From: Oscheius onirici
Lineage: Eukaryota; Nematoda; Chromadorea; Rhabditida; Rhabditidae
Direction of reading: 5' to 3'
Length of the DNA stretch: 64,000 nucleotides
Assembly: GCA_932521025.1 (NCBI GenBank)
Contig: OW051468.1
Coordinates: 5,642,064-5,706,063 of the forward strand
Shown here: in pieces, positions 11,760-26,535 of the stretch
Layout: the number at the start of each line of letters is the position of its first letter
Position numbering within the stretch: position 1 is the first letter of the stretch
Position numbers and translations under genes: made by a program
Notes under the pieces: model-generated
Seen by the model: only the letters and a program-made list of their open reading frames with translations
The model's database searches: none
Told to the model about the DNA's origin: nothing

Positions 11760-13761
11760 ATGACTTCGCCTTTGAAGGATGTCTTGCAGATGTCTCTACC
11801 AAAACCATTGCTGCGTCTCCTGAACAAGTTCATCATCGTCGTGATGAACGTCTACTTTTTTGTCGTTCACATCGCCTACTGCTTCTACAATCTCTTCACG
11901 ACGAGGATCTACGTCACTCCGCCGACGAATGAACTCCTCCAAATCTCTGCAACCCAGGCTGCCAGTATGATCGGCAGTCGACAGGTAAGCTGTTTCATTT
12001 TTCTATTAGGTATATTTCATAGAGTTCGAGAGAATTTCTAATTGATAACTTGGCTGCAATCTATATGCTCAATCAAACAGTAACTTTCAGTTGAAATCGG
12101 AGGAGCTGATAGAGGCCTACATCCAGAGGATCGACCAGGTAAATAAGGTCATCAATGCCGTCGTTGTGAAGAATTACGAGGAAGCCAGAGCCGAAGCTCG
12201 TGACCTGGATCTGAGGATTGTCGACATGGACGATGACGAATTGACGGAGCACATGGAAAAGCACTCGCTAGCCGGTGTTCCTTTCACGATGAAGGACGCC
12301 TTTGAAGTCGAGGGAAAGATCATCACATGCGGCATTTGGAACCGTCGCAACACTGTCTGCACAAGAACTGCCGAGGTTGTTCAGAGGTTTGTTCATCTTT
12401 GTTTTACGCTCTCGGGATATTGAGAAAAATCACAGAAGCTTCTCTTTGTCTAGTTACTCTCATCAAAAGACGTCAACAAAAACAATCAAATCTTTCAGAA
12501 TGAAAGACGCCGGTGGCATTCTTCTAGCCATAACCAATGTACCCGAGGTCTGCATGTGGGTAGAAAGCACGAATACCGTCTACGGCCGGACGAACAATCC
12601 TTACGACGCGAGAAGAATGTGTGGCGGTAGTTCCGGTGGAGAAGGAGCACTGATTGGAGCCGCTGCCAGTCTTGTAAGTTCTTCTTATTTAATTAATCTC
12701 CTTTCGAATTCCAGATAGGAATCGGCAGTGACATTGGAGGCAGTATTCGAATGCCGGCCTTCTTCAACGGAATCTTCGGCCTGAAACCAACTCCTGGAAT
12801 CGTCTCGATCGACGGAGCTGTCCCTCGCGTCACTGGCTACAAGACACAGATGTTGCGAGTCGGACCGATGTGTCGTTTTGCCGAAGACCTGCCCTTGATT
12901 CTGAAGATTATGGGCGGCTCGAATGCCACGAATCTGCGTCTGGATGAGCATGTCAGCTTGAGAAAGATTCGCGTCTTCTATCAAGAAGGAATCCCATCTA
13001 CTGCCAATGCCTTCATTCAGCCACTTGACTGGGAAATGCGTAGTGCTCTTCGTCGCTCCATTCGCTACCTGGAAAGCAAGTACGATCTTGTCTCTCATAG
13101 AATGGATCTGCCTCTCTTCCGCCACGCTATTGAGTATTTTATTACTAGCATGGAGGTGAAGGGAGAACCGACCATGAGTCAGTACATGCTCTGTTCTGAG
13201 GTAAGCTTTCCTAATATAACGTAGGTAGTATAGAGAGTGTTTAAAGACTCAGTTTTTCATTGAACAGGTAATTTCCTTTACCGAACATTCAAAGACATTT
13301 TCCAGGGAAAGCAGGGAACGGTGAACTGCTGGCTCGAACTGCCGAAATTCTTCCTCGGAAAGTCAAATCACACCTTGGCCGGGATCATCACAGGACTCAT
13401 CGACGGCTCGGATACGATGACAGATGATATGAAGAAGGACTTTTACTCGAAGAGGGACAGACTGATCCGCGAGATGAAGGAACTGCTCGGCACGGACGGA
13501 ATCTTTCTTTTTCCCAGCTGGCCCTGTACCTCTCTGTTCCACAATCAGCCTCTTCTTTCGCCGATCAACTTTGCCTACACGAGTCTCTTCAATTCGCTGG
13601 CCATGCCTGTGGTTCAGTGTCCGATGGGTCTTGATCGAAATGGTCTACCGCTCGGTGTGCAGGTGGTTGGAGCTCCTGGCTCCGATAGACTGTTGATTGC
13701 GATTGCAAAGGATCTCGAAGAAGGATTTGGCGGCTACATTCCTCCCCAGCCGAACTCCTAA
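11760..13761 (+). CDS. Fatty-acid amide hydrolase 2-like amidase
   Basis: This amidase-signature serine hydrolase would cleave lipid amides such as N-acylethanolamines. Exons 11760-11984, 12091-12386, 12499-12673, 12715-13200 and 13306-13761 join in frame to about 545 residues. An N-terminal hydrophobic segment (VVMNVYFFVVHIAYCFYNLF) suggests a membrane anchor. The Ser-Ser-Lys triad is visible: Lys in FTMKDAF, the cis-Ser in GSDIGGSIRMP and the nucleophile region in GGSSGGEG. NPYD, FNGIFGLKPTPG and the C-terminal GLPLGVQVVG fit animal FAAH2 better than FAAH1. The gene is complete with all catalytic residues. Its 3' end faces that of the collagen gene, about 160 bp away. Confidence 0.93.
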
Positions 13762-13847
13762 AATGTGTTTTCTTGTAAGTAAATATGTATTTTTATTGCT
13801 TGTAATGGTTCAACACATGGCTGGGTGGGGAAATTGAAAGAACATAA

Positions 13848-13859
13848 GGGGGGGGGGGG
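13848..13859. repeat. G12 homopolymer tract
   Basis: Twelve consecutive Gs on the plus strand lie between the amidase gene and the collagen stop codon, within the probable collagen 3' UTR. Long G/C tracts of this kind can form G-quadruplexes. Confidence 0.9.
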
Positions 13860-13920
13860 ATAATCTCAACAAAAATGCCTAAGTGAAGGAAAATGAGAAG
13901 GAGGGAAAACATTAAAGCAT

Positions 13921-16900
13921 TTACCAGACGACTTCTTGCATAGTCCTCTTTTTCAAGATTTTGTCACCATGGAACTTGGACATGTTCTCGACACAGAGAA
14001 CGATCAGACGCTGATCGCAGGCGACCATCTTCGCGTCGCTAAACATCTTCGAAGACGGGTTCTTGAGATCACCAGCCAGAGCCTTCAGATCTCCAACATT
14101 TCTGCGCCAGCCATCACAGTAGTCTCCGCCGCGCATGCCGGCCGTTTGAGAGCCGTGCCAGACTCTCTTATCGGGCCTGAAAGTATTTTTTAGTTAGAGT
14201 CGCCTGAGACTGTGAATCTGTTTCAAACTCTTACAATTAGAAGTCTCGGTAACAGTCAAGTTCTCATACTATAGTCTTCATCTAACGGCCCTTTGTCTGG
14301 TGAGGCATCGAATGTACTGTCGGTTGTTCTGTACTCAATGTCACTTTCTCAACTGTTTCTGTACATTCTCTATTCATCAGAAGTTCACCCAGTATTTTTG
14401 ATTATACTACAGTAGTGGAGAACAGTTTGGAAACTACTGTACTTTCAAAGACCCACCATGCATCGTTGGCAAGGACATCACGCTTGTCGAACGAGTAAAT
14501 GGTAGCCGAACTCTTTTGTCCATCGTTGAGAAGAGCTCTCCAAGACGCCCAGAGCCTCTCACCGCGAAGATTCACCAATGGCGTGTCCAAATCAGCTTGG
14601 TGAACAATTCGAAGAGCGTCCTATACTAGTTTAGAGCTGAAGAATGAGAATTCTTACCTGAACATGACTGGAGACCATGGCTCTGAAAGTGGTGCTGAAT
14701 CCAGCTAGTCGAGACTGTCTGTAGCACTGGAGATCGGCTCCTCTCATTCCGTGCATATTTCCACTCATCGGCTCGTTCAGGGCGATAACATGAACTACTC
14801 TATCTCTATGGGGAACTGCTCCGTGGTCAACTGGGAAGTGAGGAGCGGGAGTTTGATGAAGCATCTGGTTCTGAGGCGGGAGGAAGGACTGAGTCACTGG
14901 AGCTTCCTGGAAGATTTGATTGAACGTGAACAGCACAGTTTTGGCGGTAACACATCACTGGTGGTTTAGCACAGCACGGTGCAGCTCTCTACGACGACCA
15001 CTAGATCCCTGAGGGAGTAAACAGATTCTGGTCGCCCTAGTGTCTAACCAAGAAAAGGTTGGGGGAGAGTTACCGGCGGGACGGAACGTCGAGCGCACGG
15101 CCGTCGAGGTGCCATAACATCTTTTGAACGCTGAGAAATGGCGGTATTACGGTAGAATTTGAAAAAGAAACAGAGCAATACACAGAACGACTAGCACGAC
15201 GACTACCTTACCCAGAACTCGATGGATTTCGAACGTAGGGTCTGGGAATCCGAGACGATCGACTATAGGGGCACATTAGAGTTCTTTACTCGTCTATTTG
15301 ACTTACCTGAGAACGACGAGGCTCCATGACTGGGTGGAATGCTCCGAGCTGAAAATTTGGCTATTTAAAGGAATGTCACTGTCTTACCATAACTTCTTTC
15401 CATCCGTTGTTGACCTTGATGTACAATTGCTGAGAAGATGTAGCAAACGCCAAGTTTCCAACTCCGGTATCTCGTCCAGAAGCAAACAGTTCCATCGTGG
15501 TAGCAAAAAGCCGAATGGAGCTGCCGTCTCGCCCTGGTTCTCCGCGATCACCCTTGTCGCCTCTGGGCTTTGTGTGAAGATTCGGATTGTAGGGAGGCAG
15601 TTCATTGGGATTTGTTCTAGACTCAGTGAAAGGACTGCCAGGTGGACAGTCTCCTTTCTCTCCCTTCTCGCCCTGAAAGCTCTCGTCTTTGATTTTGTAT
15701 GGCACAGGTTCAACAATTATAGAAAGCGTATACTTGTTCACATGGCCGAATCTGTTAGAAAAGGAATTACCTTGAGAGCGGGATGACGCGAAATCCTCTC
15801 AATATCGTCATCAGTGAGTCCCTCAAAGTTTCGACCCGGCAGACCGGGTTCGCCTCTAGGACCCTGAATTCCTTGAGGACCAGTGGGACCCGGCGGTCCC
15901 ATCGGGCCAGGAATCATCTGCGTTCCATCGACTTCCGAAGAAGCAGCCATTCCGGGAGGTCCCGGCGGTCCAGCTGGACCGGGAAGTCCTTGAACGCCTT
16001 GTGCTCCCTGAGCACCGTCTCTTCCGTCACGACACTGCTGGACACAGACTCCTGGAGGGCCTTGTTCTCCGCGATCTCCTTTGGTTCCGGCTGAATAATG
16101 CGGTCAGTTTGATCAAGAAATAGGAACAGCTATAGGCACACTCTCTCGCCCCCATGTGTCTAAAAACAGCAGACATGCCCGCTAGAAATGGCACACTCTC
16201 AAAATAACCTATTGAGCCACCGCGATAGTAACCCGGATGAGATTCTTTGTGATACGGGAGCAAGAGACTGTCAGACCACGGGTCTGTCAGGGCTCGTTCG
16301 TCACGATCTAAAGCCTGTTAGTTAGTCAAAGCTGCCTCCCAATATTCAAAAGAAAACATAAAGTTTACCATTTTGGAGCATGAGAGGCAGCGGCGGAGGA
16401 GGAGCAGGTGTAGGAGGCATAGTGACAGCTGGAGCCTCATCTTTTTGATTGAATCCAGAACCTTCTCCCTAAAAACTATCATTGATCCCGGTCCAGACAT
16501 TAGTCAGTCTTGTTTACTACAGAAAAGGGCAGATGGTACTCTTACGAAAGAGGGGTAAGCTGTACAACACGTCAAGCCTTTTCGCACGTTTACCTGTCGT
16601 AGTTTTTGAGCTTTTCGTCGACGCCACTATACGAAAGAAATAGAAACGAAAAAGTCTAAAGAAAGTTACCCAAAGTTCGTCACATTGTTTGGCAGCCTCA
16701 TCCGGATCGTCGACAATCTTCAGCTCCTGTATTGCCCCCTGAAACGAACCTCATTTTCCTCCTCCTCAACTTCAACTGTCTCGATTGGAGGCAGAACCGG
16801 CGACTGGTCTTCTTCGCTCGAAGCACGAGTCAGACGAACAGGAGTGTCATGCGAAACACCGAACTGGAGAATTTCTCCGTCATCTGTCTCGCGCTTCTTG

Positions 16901-19900
16901 CGTCCACCGGTCAAGAAGGTCTCGTCTTCGGAAGTGTTCACTTTGGGACCGGGAGGGGCCGGATGAAAGAGTCCCTCTTCCCAGAGCTGACTGTCTACTG
17001 CTCTTGGAATGGCCGAGACCATGGGCAGAAGAAGAAACAGGAACCAGAGCCGCATGGCTGCAAAGAATGAACGGGGATTAATAAGCAGAGAACGAAGCGG
17101 TATAAACTATGAGAGAGTGTGGAAAGAGGGGCGTGAAACGGACTATAATAAGCGTCTACCCATACCATAAAGAGACCTTTATAGAATTGGAGAACTGTGG
17201 GTGGATATGGGAGGAGCGAGAGAGACGTTACACGGTGTGTGAGTCAGATGTCAGAGCGGAGGACCCGAAGCAAAAACATAGACTGAGTTTCTCCAAAATG
17301 AGACAACAAAGGCTACGGGAGATGTGTATGTGGTCATGTGCAGGTGGAATGTTGAGAGAGACGAGCACATCTGGCGTGACTAAATGGATCAGGAGACACT
17401 GTCTGGACCAAGACAGAATGAGAAATCTTGACTCACGGTTGGTCCTTGTGGGTTTCGTTAAAGACTATGAAGAGTCATAGATAAGGAAGTTTCCTGATTT
17501 TCAGTAAAAGTGTGATGGGACCCACAAAAATACATATTTGGATACAGACTGACTTTTGTAACGGCTTCTCTGCAAGGTGATCACAGTTTTTTGTCGGCTG
17601 TCCAATTTTGCAAAACATTGCAAGCCGTAAAAACTATGACTGCAACTGCTCTCAGCGTTTTGCCCTCATGAACAATGATACTCGTACTTCTGATGAGGAC
17701 TTCTACAAAAGTTGCAGCAATTAAAATTCATAAAACAATGGGGGTTTCGAATGAGAAGACTGCTTAACGTAAACAGCTATGAAATGCGTAAACACAATTT
17801 TGTCTGGTCATTAAGAAAAGGAGCCAGGTTATAATCACTACCAGACCAAAGACTGTCTTTATTTACAGGGGGTGGTTGAGAATGCAGCCAATTTGGACAG
17901 AGTCGAAGAAACACACGCGCCCCGGGAACAGCTGCAAAGATTTCTTCTAGGGTGATAGATGCTGTGTTGGTGCAGTGTCTGTGGTTTCTCTCGGGTCAGG
18001 TGTGGCGCGTGGATCACGCAAAAAGTATCAAAGAAAGGGGGGGGGGGGGATGGGAGTGTGAACACTTCCTGAAACGAGCCTGAAACAATAACAAACTAAC
18101 CTCGAATCCTGAGCCAATGATTGGACCAGCTCCACCGATGTACAACTTGTGAGCATCGCCCATGATCAGTTCGGGAAGCAGAGGAATCTGAACTTGAAGT
18201 TATGCTGAAAACTCCCAGCCCTTACAGCTTTCTGGCCGAATTGGGAGCATTTGAAGTAGAGACTGATACTTCCTCTCCGGACGGAAAATGCCAACTGTGT
18301 CCATTGTTGTGTGAACTGTGGCACGACGAATGAAGCCACAGCAGAGTTGGCCATCTCTCTGCGGGAATCCGAGAGGATCAAAGAGACGTTAGTATGAGCA
18401 CTGCCTGCCGGCTCGAGGAGGACACCGACGTCCACAGACGAGTCAAAAGGATTGACCACGGCGAAGAGGTAGCCTCCTCGATGGTCCATTGGCTTTGCCT
18501 GAAGAGGACAACTGTTTTGAAGGGACGGGAACACGGAACTCTAAAAGGGTAGACAAAAGGGTAGATGAAAAACTAGGTCAGACTCTCAACACAACCGTAG
18601 TTTTAAAGCACATCGATTGAAAGTTGGTTGAAGATCGAATTTGGGTTGGGAAAAGGGGAATAGTTGAGAAATTCTCAGGGCTAGCATGAGCTTGAGTTGT
18701 TTTCTCAGCTGGAACTTTTCTGAATGTCACATCTAGTCTTTAGAATTCACCTGTTAACACTTGTCGAACAGTTAACTTTTGACAAGTGTTACAGACTCTA
18801 GCTAATTGTAAAACTTGGAGTTCTAGAAGTTTCCAAAGAAAAGAAAAGAAAAACCAACAGCGATGAGAATAGAAAATTCCTGGAAGAACTTTCTCGGCAA
18901 ATAGAGACGGTATGGTACGGCGATTTCCACTCCTCTCTGAACCATGAGACTCTTTCGAGAAATCTAATGATCATACCTGTATTCCGATGGCCGGCAAGCT
19001 GTCGATCCCCTTGGCTCTAAAGACTCTGGGATCAGAATTGAGTGCCCCCTCGACCGGAATGAGAAGATCGATCTCCGTCTCATCATCTGTAAAACCATAT
19101 TGACTCTCATTTCTTTTTCTGACAGGACCCGCGTTCCCGAAAGAACTGTCCGGCCTCGTTGGGCGCCATCATAAAACGGCACAACTGGAGACCTAATTAT
19201 ACAGGAAAGCACGGGCGAAAAATGTTCGGAGGCATTTTTGGCTCGACTCTCTTACCCCCTCGAGACTCTTTATCGGTCATGATAGACAACTTGTTCCAAG
19301 AGAGGCTCTTCTTCGAAAACTTTGACTCTGACAGTAGGTTTCTGAGTCAATTCTATTACACTAAAGAGACATCTTCATGTGTCCAAGCGATTTGTCAGAC
19401 GGGACTTCTTCAACCCAGGGGAGAAGTTATCGCCTGCGACTGACGAGCGATTGATGTCTCGCGAGAACCTACCTCCTGGCAGCTCGAAGGAATCCGATCT
19501 AGTCAAGCTGAAAAGGGACAGGAAGAGGATGAGGATCCACATGGCTATGAACTACGATGAGGAGGTGCTTGGGCGGGGCCCATAGATGAACAAGGTCCCT
19601 GGAGGACGGAGTTTGTTTTAGAAGCTTTCTGAAAGAGTCATAGAGGAGGTAATCGAGAGAGGGAGAAAGAGTGATAGTATCGTTGAATTCCTCCGCGTGA
19701 ATTGGACATCCATCACATTAGCATACGCGGAGACAAAATATGAGAGCGCGGATTGTTCAGGACTGACTCTCTGACAATTGAAGCGGCAATTACAGCGGTT
19801 CGACTGATCCGGTCACTTTGACCTCCAGTTTTGTTTTTTCTGGCCTGTATGAACGACAACTCAATGGCCTGTGTGGTCAGTTTTAGATATTTGGTAGGAG

Positions 19901-22543
19901 CTTGGAGCTGAGAGAAGTTGTATGTGTGAAAAGCTGAGATCACTTCAAAATAGATTTGGTTCGAAATGGAAAAAACTTAACTGAAGAGATATTGATAGGT
20001 AGACTAGAGGAACTTGAAGGACAAGTTTGGGGCTGTGTACAAACTGTCACTCAATCTTACACGCCACAATGCTGTCTGACCTCAAATCTTTAATAATTTG
20101 AAAAACGTTGAACGTATCGATGCCAGACTTCTAACTGCAATTTCTGAATAACCGTTATTTAACAGTTATTAGGTAAAATGGATCAAAATAGTTTGTTCTA
20201 AGCCTGATATACTGACTACTGACAGAATGAAATCTCTATTGTCCTCGTCGAGTCTAGATTGTTTAGATGGTCTACAAAATCTTTTCACATTGCAGGTTTA
20301 CCAGAATTTATGCAACTTCTGATGGCAAAAGCGATGGGTTTCGAGAGATTTTCTACTAAATATTATAAGTGGAAGTAGACTAGATAGAAACTGAATCAGT
20401 AGTCTAAGAGACTGACCAAAAGAGGAATTTGCAGCGGGGGACAGCTTGATCCCTGGGTTTTGACGGGCCTTCTGATCGTGGCCCGATAAGAGGGAGGCGA
20501 GAGAGACTAGAAGGAACAAAACAAACTCCAGAAGAATCTGTGGAGCACGGAAGGAAATGGACCAGAACAGGTGCGGACAAAAGATTCGATCAGATGAGTA
20601 AGAGCCCGGAGAGACTATCGACAATGGTCAGGCCGACTAGAGTCTGCCCGGCGGTCGTCAAGACGCATTAAAATTCGGCTCGTTGCCAACCGAGACTCCT
20701 CTGTGAGGCCGTAAAAAGGAGGGTCAAGACCTGGAGCCTAATCCTTTTTTATGTGCTAGGGATTGAGGAGAGCGGACAGAGAGAGGCTGTCACCAATCAT
20801 TCCAGTGAGAAACATCTGTGGATTCAATGTCTCTTTTGATAGGACGGAGCCGAAGGGTAGTCGGAAAGATAGAACAAAAGAATACCAAAGCAGAGAATGG
20901 AGAAAAGGTCTTATTAGTCTGTTCTGGTCGACACAAACATGTTTGAAAGACGTGGGAATTAGACTGACCTGAAAGACAAAAGCCCAGTGCAACCAACTGT
21001 TCGTAAAAGTTCTGTATGAGACCTCAATGCGTGGGGGTGGGGGGCTTCCTGGCCCTTTAAAGGTGAACATTGGAGAAGATCTGGGTATAGCCATCAAGGA
21101 AGAAATAACCATTCGAATCAAAATACGGGTAATGAAGGAGGGTAATTTGAATGGATGAAGAAGAGGCCTCTATATATGTGTCTATTATGGACCGGAGCTC
21201 TTGAGAGGCACGCGACGGGCCTAAAGGCCCTGCCAATTGACATATTGTCCCTACCACTGTCATCTTTTTTATCAAGCTGACCTGGAAGTCCTTCGAATCG
21301 TTCCCCTTTTTCTCCACAGACGCCACTTTCAACTGCTAGAGAAGCCAACGAGAACCAAGGTGCCTCCTTACGCCAGAAGATGTCCAACATCGCCTGAAAG
21401 AGTTTGAGAATTTTACAGTGGTTTTACCTTGAAAGAATGTCTCTGCTTCGGGACCGAGAGACTGATATTGACCCATTTGTCACTGGGAAATCCTGACAAT
21501 GAAATCTGAGCCAGTACGGACGAGGAGCGACTCTTCTCGTCAAAGATTCCAATCGAGATCAGGCCGTCGTCGGTCTGTTTGAGAAAGTAGACAAATTTGA
21601 GACAGATGGCAGCACTGTTTTGGAGATGTAGAGTCGGACTACTGATTCTGGCTCTGCCTCCTCCTTCTGCAGCCTGAACAACCAATGAAGTTGTGTACGG
21701 CGGCGGAGACCCAGATGACTGTTGCCAACCGTCAATTTCGAGCTGCTCATTTTCTGTGGAGACACTGGTAAAGTCCACTTGCCAATCGTAACGAGATTTT
21801 GAGGCAGCCGAATCTGTATGCCCGTTTGGAGAACCAACTTGTCCATTTGACCTACCGGCCGGTATGACAACGACATCTCGAATGCTCCAAGGACTCTCTC
21901 GGCCATCTTCAGCTACAACTTTCACTGCCACTTCGTACTCTTTTCCAGTATGTAAGCCGGTCAATTTGATTGTCCGAGAGTTGGATCTGATCTTCTGGAG
22001 AGCGTCAGACTGGTAGGGGCCGTATCTGAAATTGGATTTCTGGAGAAAGTTCTACAAAAATACTCACTGTACTACGTAGTGTCTAAGCCGTGAGACTACC
22101 GAATTCTCTTCGGGATTCGGATCCTTCCAGCTCACATCGACCACCCCTCCTTCTCTGGCTATTCCTCTGACAGCAGTCGGCGGCCATAGTGCACTTGACG
22201 AGGCTCCATCTCCAGGCTTGGTGTTCGCGGTGATGAAAACCTTCTCTCCGTCTTCCCCATCAGCCTCGTTATAAGCATTCAGAGCAAAGACGTAAGCTGT
22301 GTTGGGCACTAAATATTATGTTTTCTGTTTGTTTACAAAACTCACCTAGTTCATTTATCGTAAAAGAATTGGTTTCTGGTCCTTCTATGACTATTCTTCT
22401 CGAAGGAGCTCCAACGCCATATTCCACAGTATAGCCTCTAACAAGAACTTCTCTTGAAGAGGCAGGCGGCTCCCACCAGAGAGTAGCAGATGTCGAAGTT
22501 GTTCGAACTCGTACTGCTTCTGGCGCGTCGGGAACACGGTACT
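13921..22543 (-). CDS. cle-1: Collagen XVIII/XV-like basement-membrane collagen with endostatin
   Basis: Multiplexin collagens are basement-membrane proteins acting in axon guidance and synapse organization. In coding order: FN3 domains (22304-22543 and 22070-22309), a MAM-like domain (21430-21960 with exon 21295-21380), a thrombospondin-N/LamG region (about 20969-21060, 18970-19090, 18180-18540 with [14 protein letters not shown], 18100-18180), an acidic region (16669-17055), Gly-X-Y collagen (15388-16090), the trimerization domain (ending NNGWKEVM at 15388), a short exon 15307-15348, a basic hinge exon 15074-15130 ([10 protein letters not shown]), and endostatin exons 14658-14906, 14457-14620 and 13921-14176. 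Endostatin shows [26 protein letters not shown] and four cysteines at the expected places. Exons between 18.5 and 21 kb and the 5' end are incompletely resolved. Confidence 0.88.
17053..17064 (-). promoter_or_regulatory. Internal trans-splice acceptor and start of a short collagen isoform
   Basis: Reading minus, TTCTTTGCAG is followed by CC and ATG (start at 17055). The ATG opens [17 protein letters not shown], a clear signal peptide, in frame with the acidic and collagen exons downstream. This indicates a separate short secreted isoform lacking the FN3, MAM and TSPN domains, like the multiple-promoter arrangement known for C. elegans cle-1. Confidence 0.7.
18037..18049. repeat. G13 homopolymer tract in collagen intron
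   Basis: Thirteen consecutive Gs on the plus strand lie in an intron of the collagen gene, just downstream (minus direction) of a TSPN exon. It is in the same orientation as the G12 tract near the gene's 3' end. Confidence 0.9.
18755..18791. repeat. Perfect short hairpin in collagen intron
   Basis: TAACACTTGTC (18755-18765) is repeated as its exact reverse complement at 18781-18791, with a 15-base loop. It lies in an intron. Function unknown; it may be incidental. Confidence 0.6.
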
Positions 22544-23104
22544 CTAAAACGGTAGATTTGCCAGTATAAAATAGCTGCTAGCGGTAAAATTAAATGTTTT
22601 GAACTTCACATAGGTTACATGTTTTGGGCACAATAGCTTTTGTGTTTGTAGTGACAAAACGGAATTAAATTAGTTTTAGAGACAAGAGGCATAATTCATG
22701 TCGCTCAAGTTTTGGTACATTGATTGGGGAGGTACTGGGGCAGATTGGCTGAGACATTGAGATAGCTGTAACTGAGAGAGTACTACAGAGTTCCAGGCGA
22801 GAACAGAGTAGCAAGGCTAGATTGAGGAAGACGGGGCAACAGAACTTATGGGCAATATCCTGAATATACCCCTGGGATAAAAACAGGGAAACATCTTTTA
22901 CCACTGTTGTTTTTTCGGATCAACTTTGCCCATTCGGTTCTCCAATCTCTCTCTCTCTCTCCCAATCTGACAACAACTATTTATGAACGCGAGAAGAAAT
23001 TGCGCACCCGCGCTCGGGTGTAAGGCTTCCGGAAACTTCCGCTGTAAGCACCTGGTCAGATTGTCATTAGAACAAAGTGAGGCTAATTGACAAAAGGAAC
23101 GTAC

Positions 23105-23170
23105 CGCCGGGAATGGCAGCCGCATGCCGCAGCAAGGCCACAACCAGCAGAAGGAGACGAGCCAGTTCGA
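23105..23170 (-). other. Possible signal-peptide exon of the long collagen isoform
   Basis: One minus frame reads ARLLLLVVALLRHAAAIPGG up to a GTACGT donor at 23104, a plausible signal peptide. No ATG lies in that frame within this stretch, and a TGA lies just upstream, so the initiating codon would have to come from another exon. It could equally be non-coding. The nearest ATG in another frame gives MRLPFPAV. Confidence 0.3.
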
Positions 23171-24113
23171 GTAGATTCCACCGACTTCAGTCTAAATTTG
23201 ACCGATTACGGTAAGACAACAGCCTGAAAATGAGATTTCCTGAGCCAATTAAGGGGACAGGTGTGGGAGGGTCAAGTGGATACCCGACTGGCAGTAATGA
23301 CAGATCACTTGGGTACAAATCACCTTTTGGAGGTTTTTTGTGGGAACAAACAATTGGAAAAGGAGACTGTCTGAGCGTAGACAAACACGTAGCACTTTTA
23401 TGATCTGTTGCGGTCGTTCTATTCCTAAAAAGGAAAGGCGAGATGATCTCGGCAAACTAATTGAATTGGAAAGGCGAGAAAACATCTTTGCTAGCCAGTT
23501 AACGCCAATCAGGACGGAGGAACATCGAAGAGAGCATTTGTCGAGCTGGAACTACTGTGTGTAGACCGTCAGAAGAATCAACACGGCCAAGTGTATTGCC
23601 TTTGGAAGAAAAAGTTGGAAAAGATGGGCGACAATCAGCTAAAAGTGTGTGGCAATCAGGAGGTAACGGCCTGCCACCCCGGCTCACAATTGAATTGTTG
23701 GCTCAAGAAACATGTGTGGAACGGTGAGCGTGGATGAAATTACCGCAGATTTGGAAGGCTCAAAAGGAGCTTGATGGTACGAAACGAGGCTGCGAGAGGT
23801 AAGTGCGAAAATGAGCACAATTCTCATGCAAATCGTCGCGACACGCCTTTTCCGGAAGAGCGCCTTGACAGCAGGTGTAGCCCATATACAGAGACGAAGT
23901 CTCGCCGTTATTCGGAGGATTACCTCGACCTTGCGAGGCCGAAAAAGTACTTCGACTTTGAGGTGGTTTTGAGGGAGTGGCGTGCCGAGAAAAGTGAAAT
24001 CGCTTCCAATTAGACATCTGCAAACATGATCTAATTCTTAGTTCTGGAAATTGTTTATAGATTAAATATTACACGAAACCGGTAAAAGAAAAAAATTTCC
24101 AGAAGATCGTTTC
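23171..24113. other. Region upstream of the collagen gene
   Basis: No convincing gene. ORFs on either strand (for example 23771-24013 plus) have no recognizable domain and no splice partners. The right end is the AT-rich 3' flank of the proteasome gene (ATTAAATATT near 24061). Confidence 0.4.
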
Positions 24114-25470
<1,357 letters not shown>

Positions 25471-26535
25471 ATGCCTTACGCAAATCAACCGATTGTACAC
25501 ATCTCCGAGTTGAGCAACAATATAGTCAAATTCTCTCTTGAAGATTCAGAATTGAGTGTTGCCAATTCTTTGAGGAGAGTATTCATCGCGGAGGTTTGTA
25601 TTTAAAGCATAAAATACGGAAAATTGCAGGTTCCAACGATTGCCATCGATTGGGTGCAGATTGAAGCAAACACGAGCGTTCTTCATGATGAATTCGTGGC
25701 ACATCGCATTGGACTAATTCCGCTCGTTTCTGACCTCGCAGTTGATCAAATGCAATACACTAGAGTACGTTTTGGCTACCAGTTTTTTTTCATTTCAAGT
25801 TCAGGAATGTACCTGTACGGAATTCTGCGAAAACTGTTCAGTCATGTTCGAATTGAAGGTGAGATGTCGTGACGAAGCAACCCGAGCCGTTACTACTGCC
25901 GATCTTGTCTGCAAAACAACAGACCAGTCTGGAGAAGTGAGTTCGTACTTTTCAGTTTACCTCTTGTTCAAATTTAGTGTGTCCCCGTCTATCCGGCATG
26001 CGGAGAATATTTGAAAAACCGTGCCGAAGGCTATGGCGATGATTACTCCCAGAAAGACGATATTTTGATCGTAAAGCTGCGCAAAGGACAGGAAATTAAT
26101 CTCAGATGCTTCGCTAAAAAGGTCAGTTAAAATCTTTTGTGCGAGATTATCTAAATGATGTAGGGCTTCGGAAAAGAACACGCCAAATGGAATCCTACGT
26201 GTGGAGTCGGCTTCGAGTACGATCCGGACAACGCTCTCCGTCACACTGTGTACCCGAATCCCGTCGAATGGCCCAGAAGTGAACATTCGCAGCTGGAAGA
26301 AGGCGAACATCAAGCACCTTACGATCCCAAGGGAAAACCCTCTAAATTCTGGTACACTGGTTAGTCTCTTTTTTGTTGGAAACAATCTTCGATTTCAGTC
26401 GAAAGCACCGGTGCTCTAAAAGCCGATCGTATTGTGTCTATGGGTGTTGCTGGTCTCAAAAGGAAACTTCTGGATTTACAACATCAACTGGGTGTTGAAC
26501 TTCAGGCGATCGGCTTACAGATGTTACATCATTGA
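25471..26535 (+). CDS. rpb-3: RNA polymerase II subunit RPB3
   Basis: RPB3 is the alpha-like assembly subunit of Pol II and pairs with RPB11. The protein starts [17 protein letters not shown] and shows [19 protein letters not shown] and the zinc loop [11 protein letters not shown]. It continues [40 protein letters not shown] and [16 protein letters not shown], all diagnostic of RPB3. Six or so short introns separate the exons. The ATG follows TTTTCCAG with no intervening base, so the mRNA is probably trans-spliced right at the start codon. The C-terminus [14 protein letters not shown] matches the expected length (about 275 residues). Confidence 0.96.
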
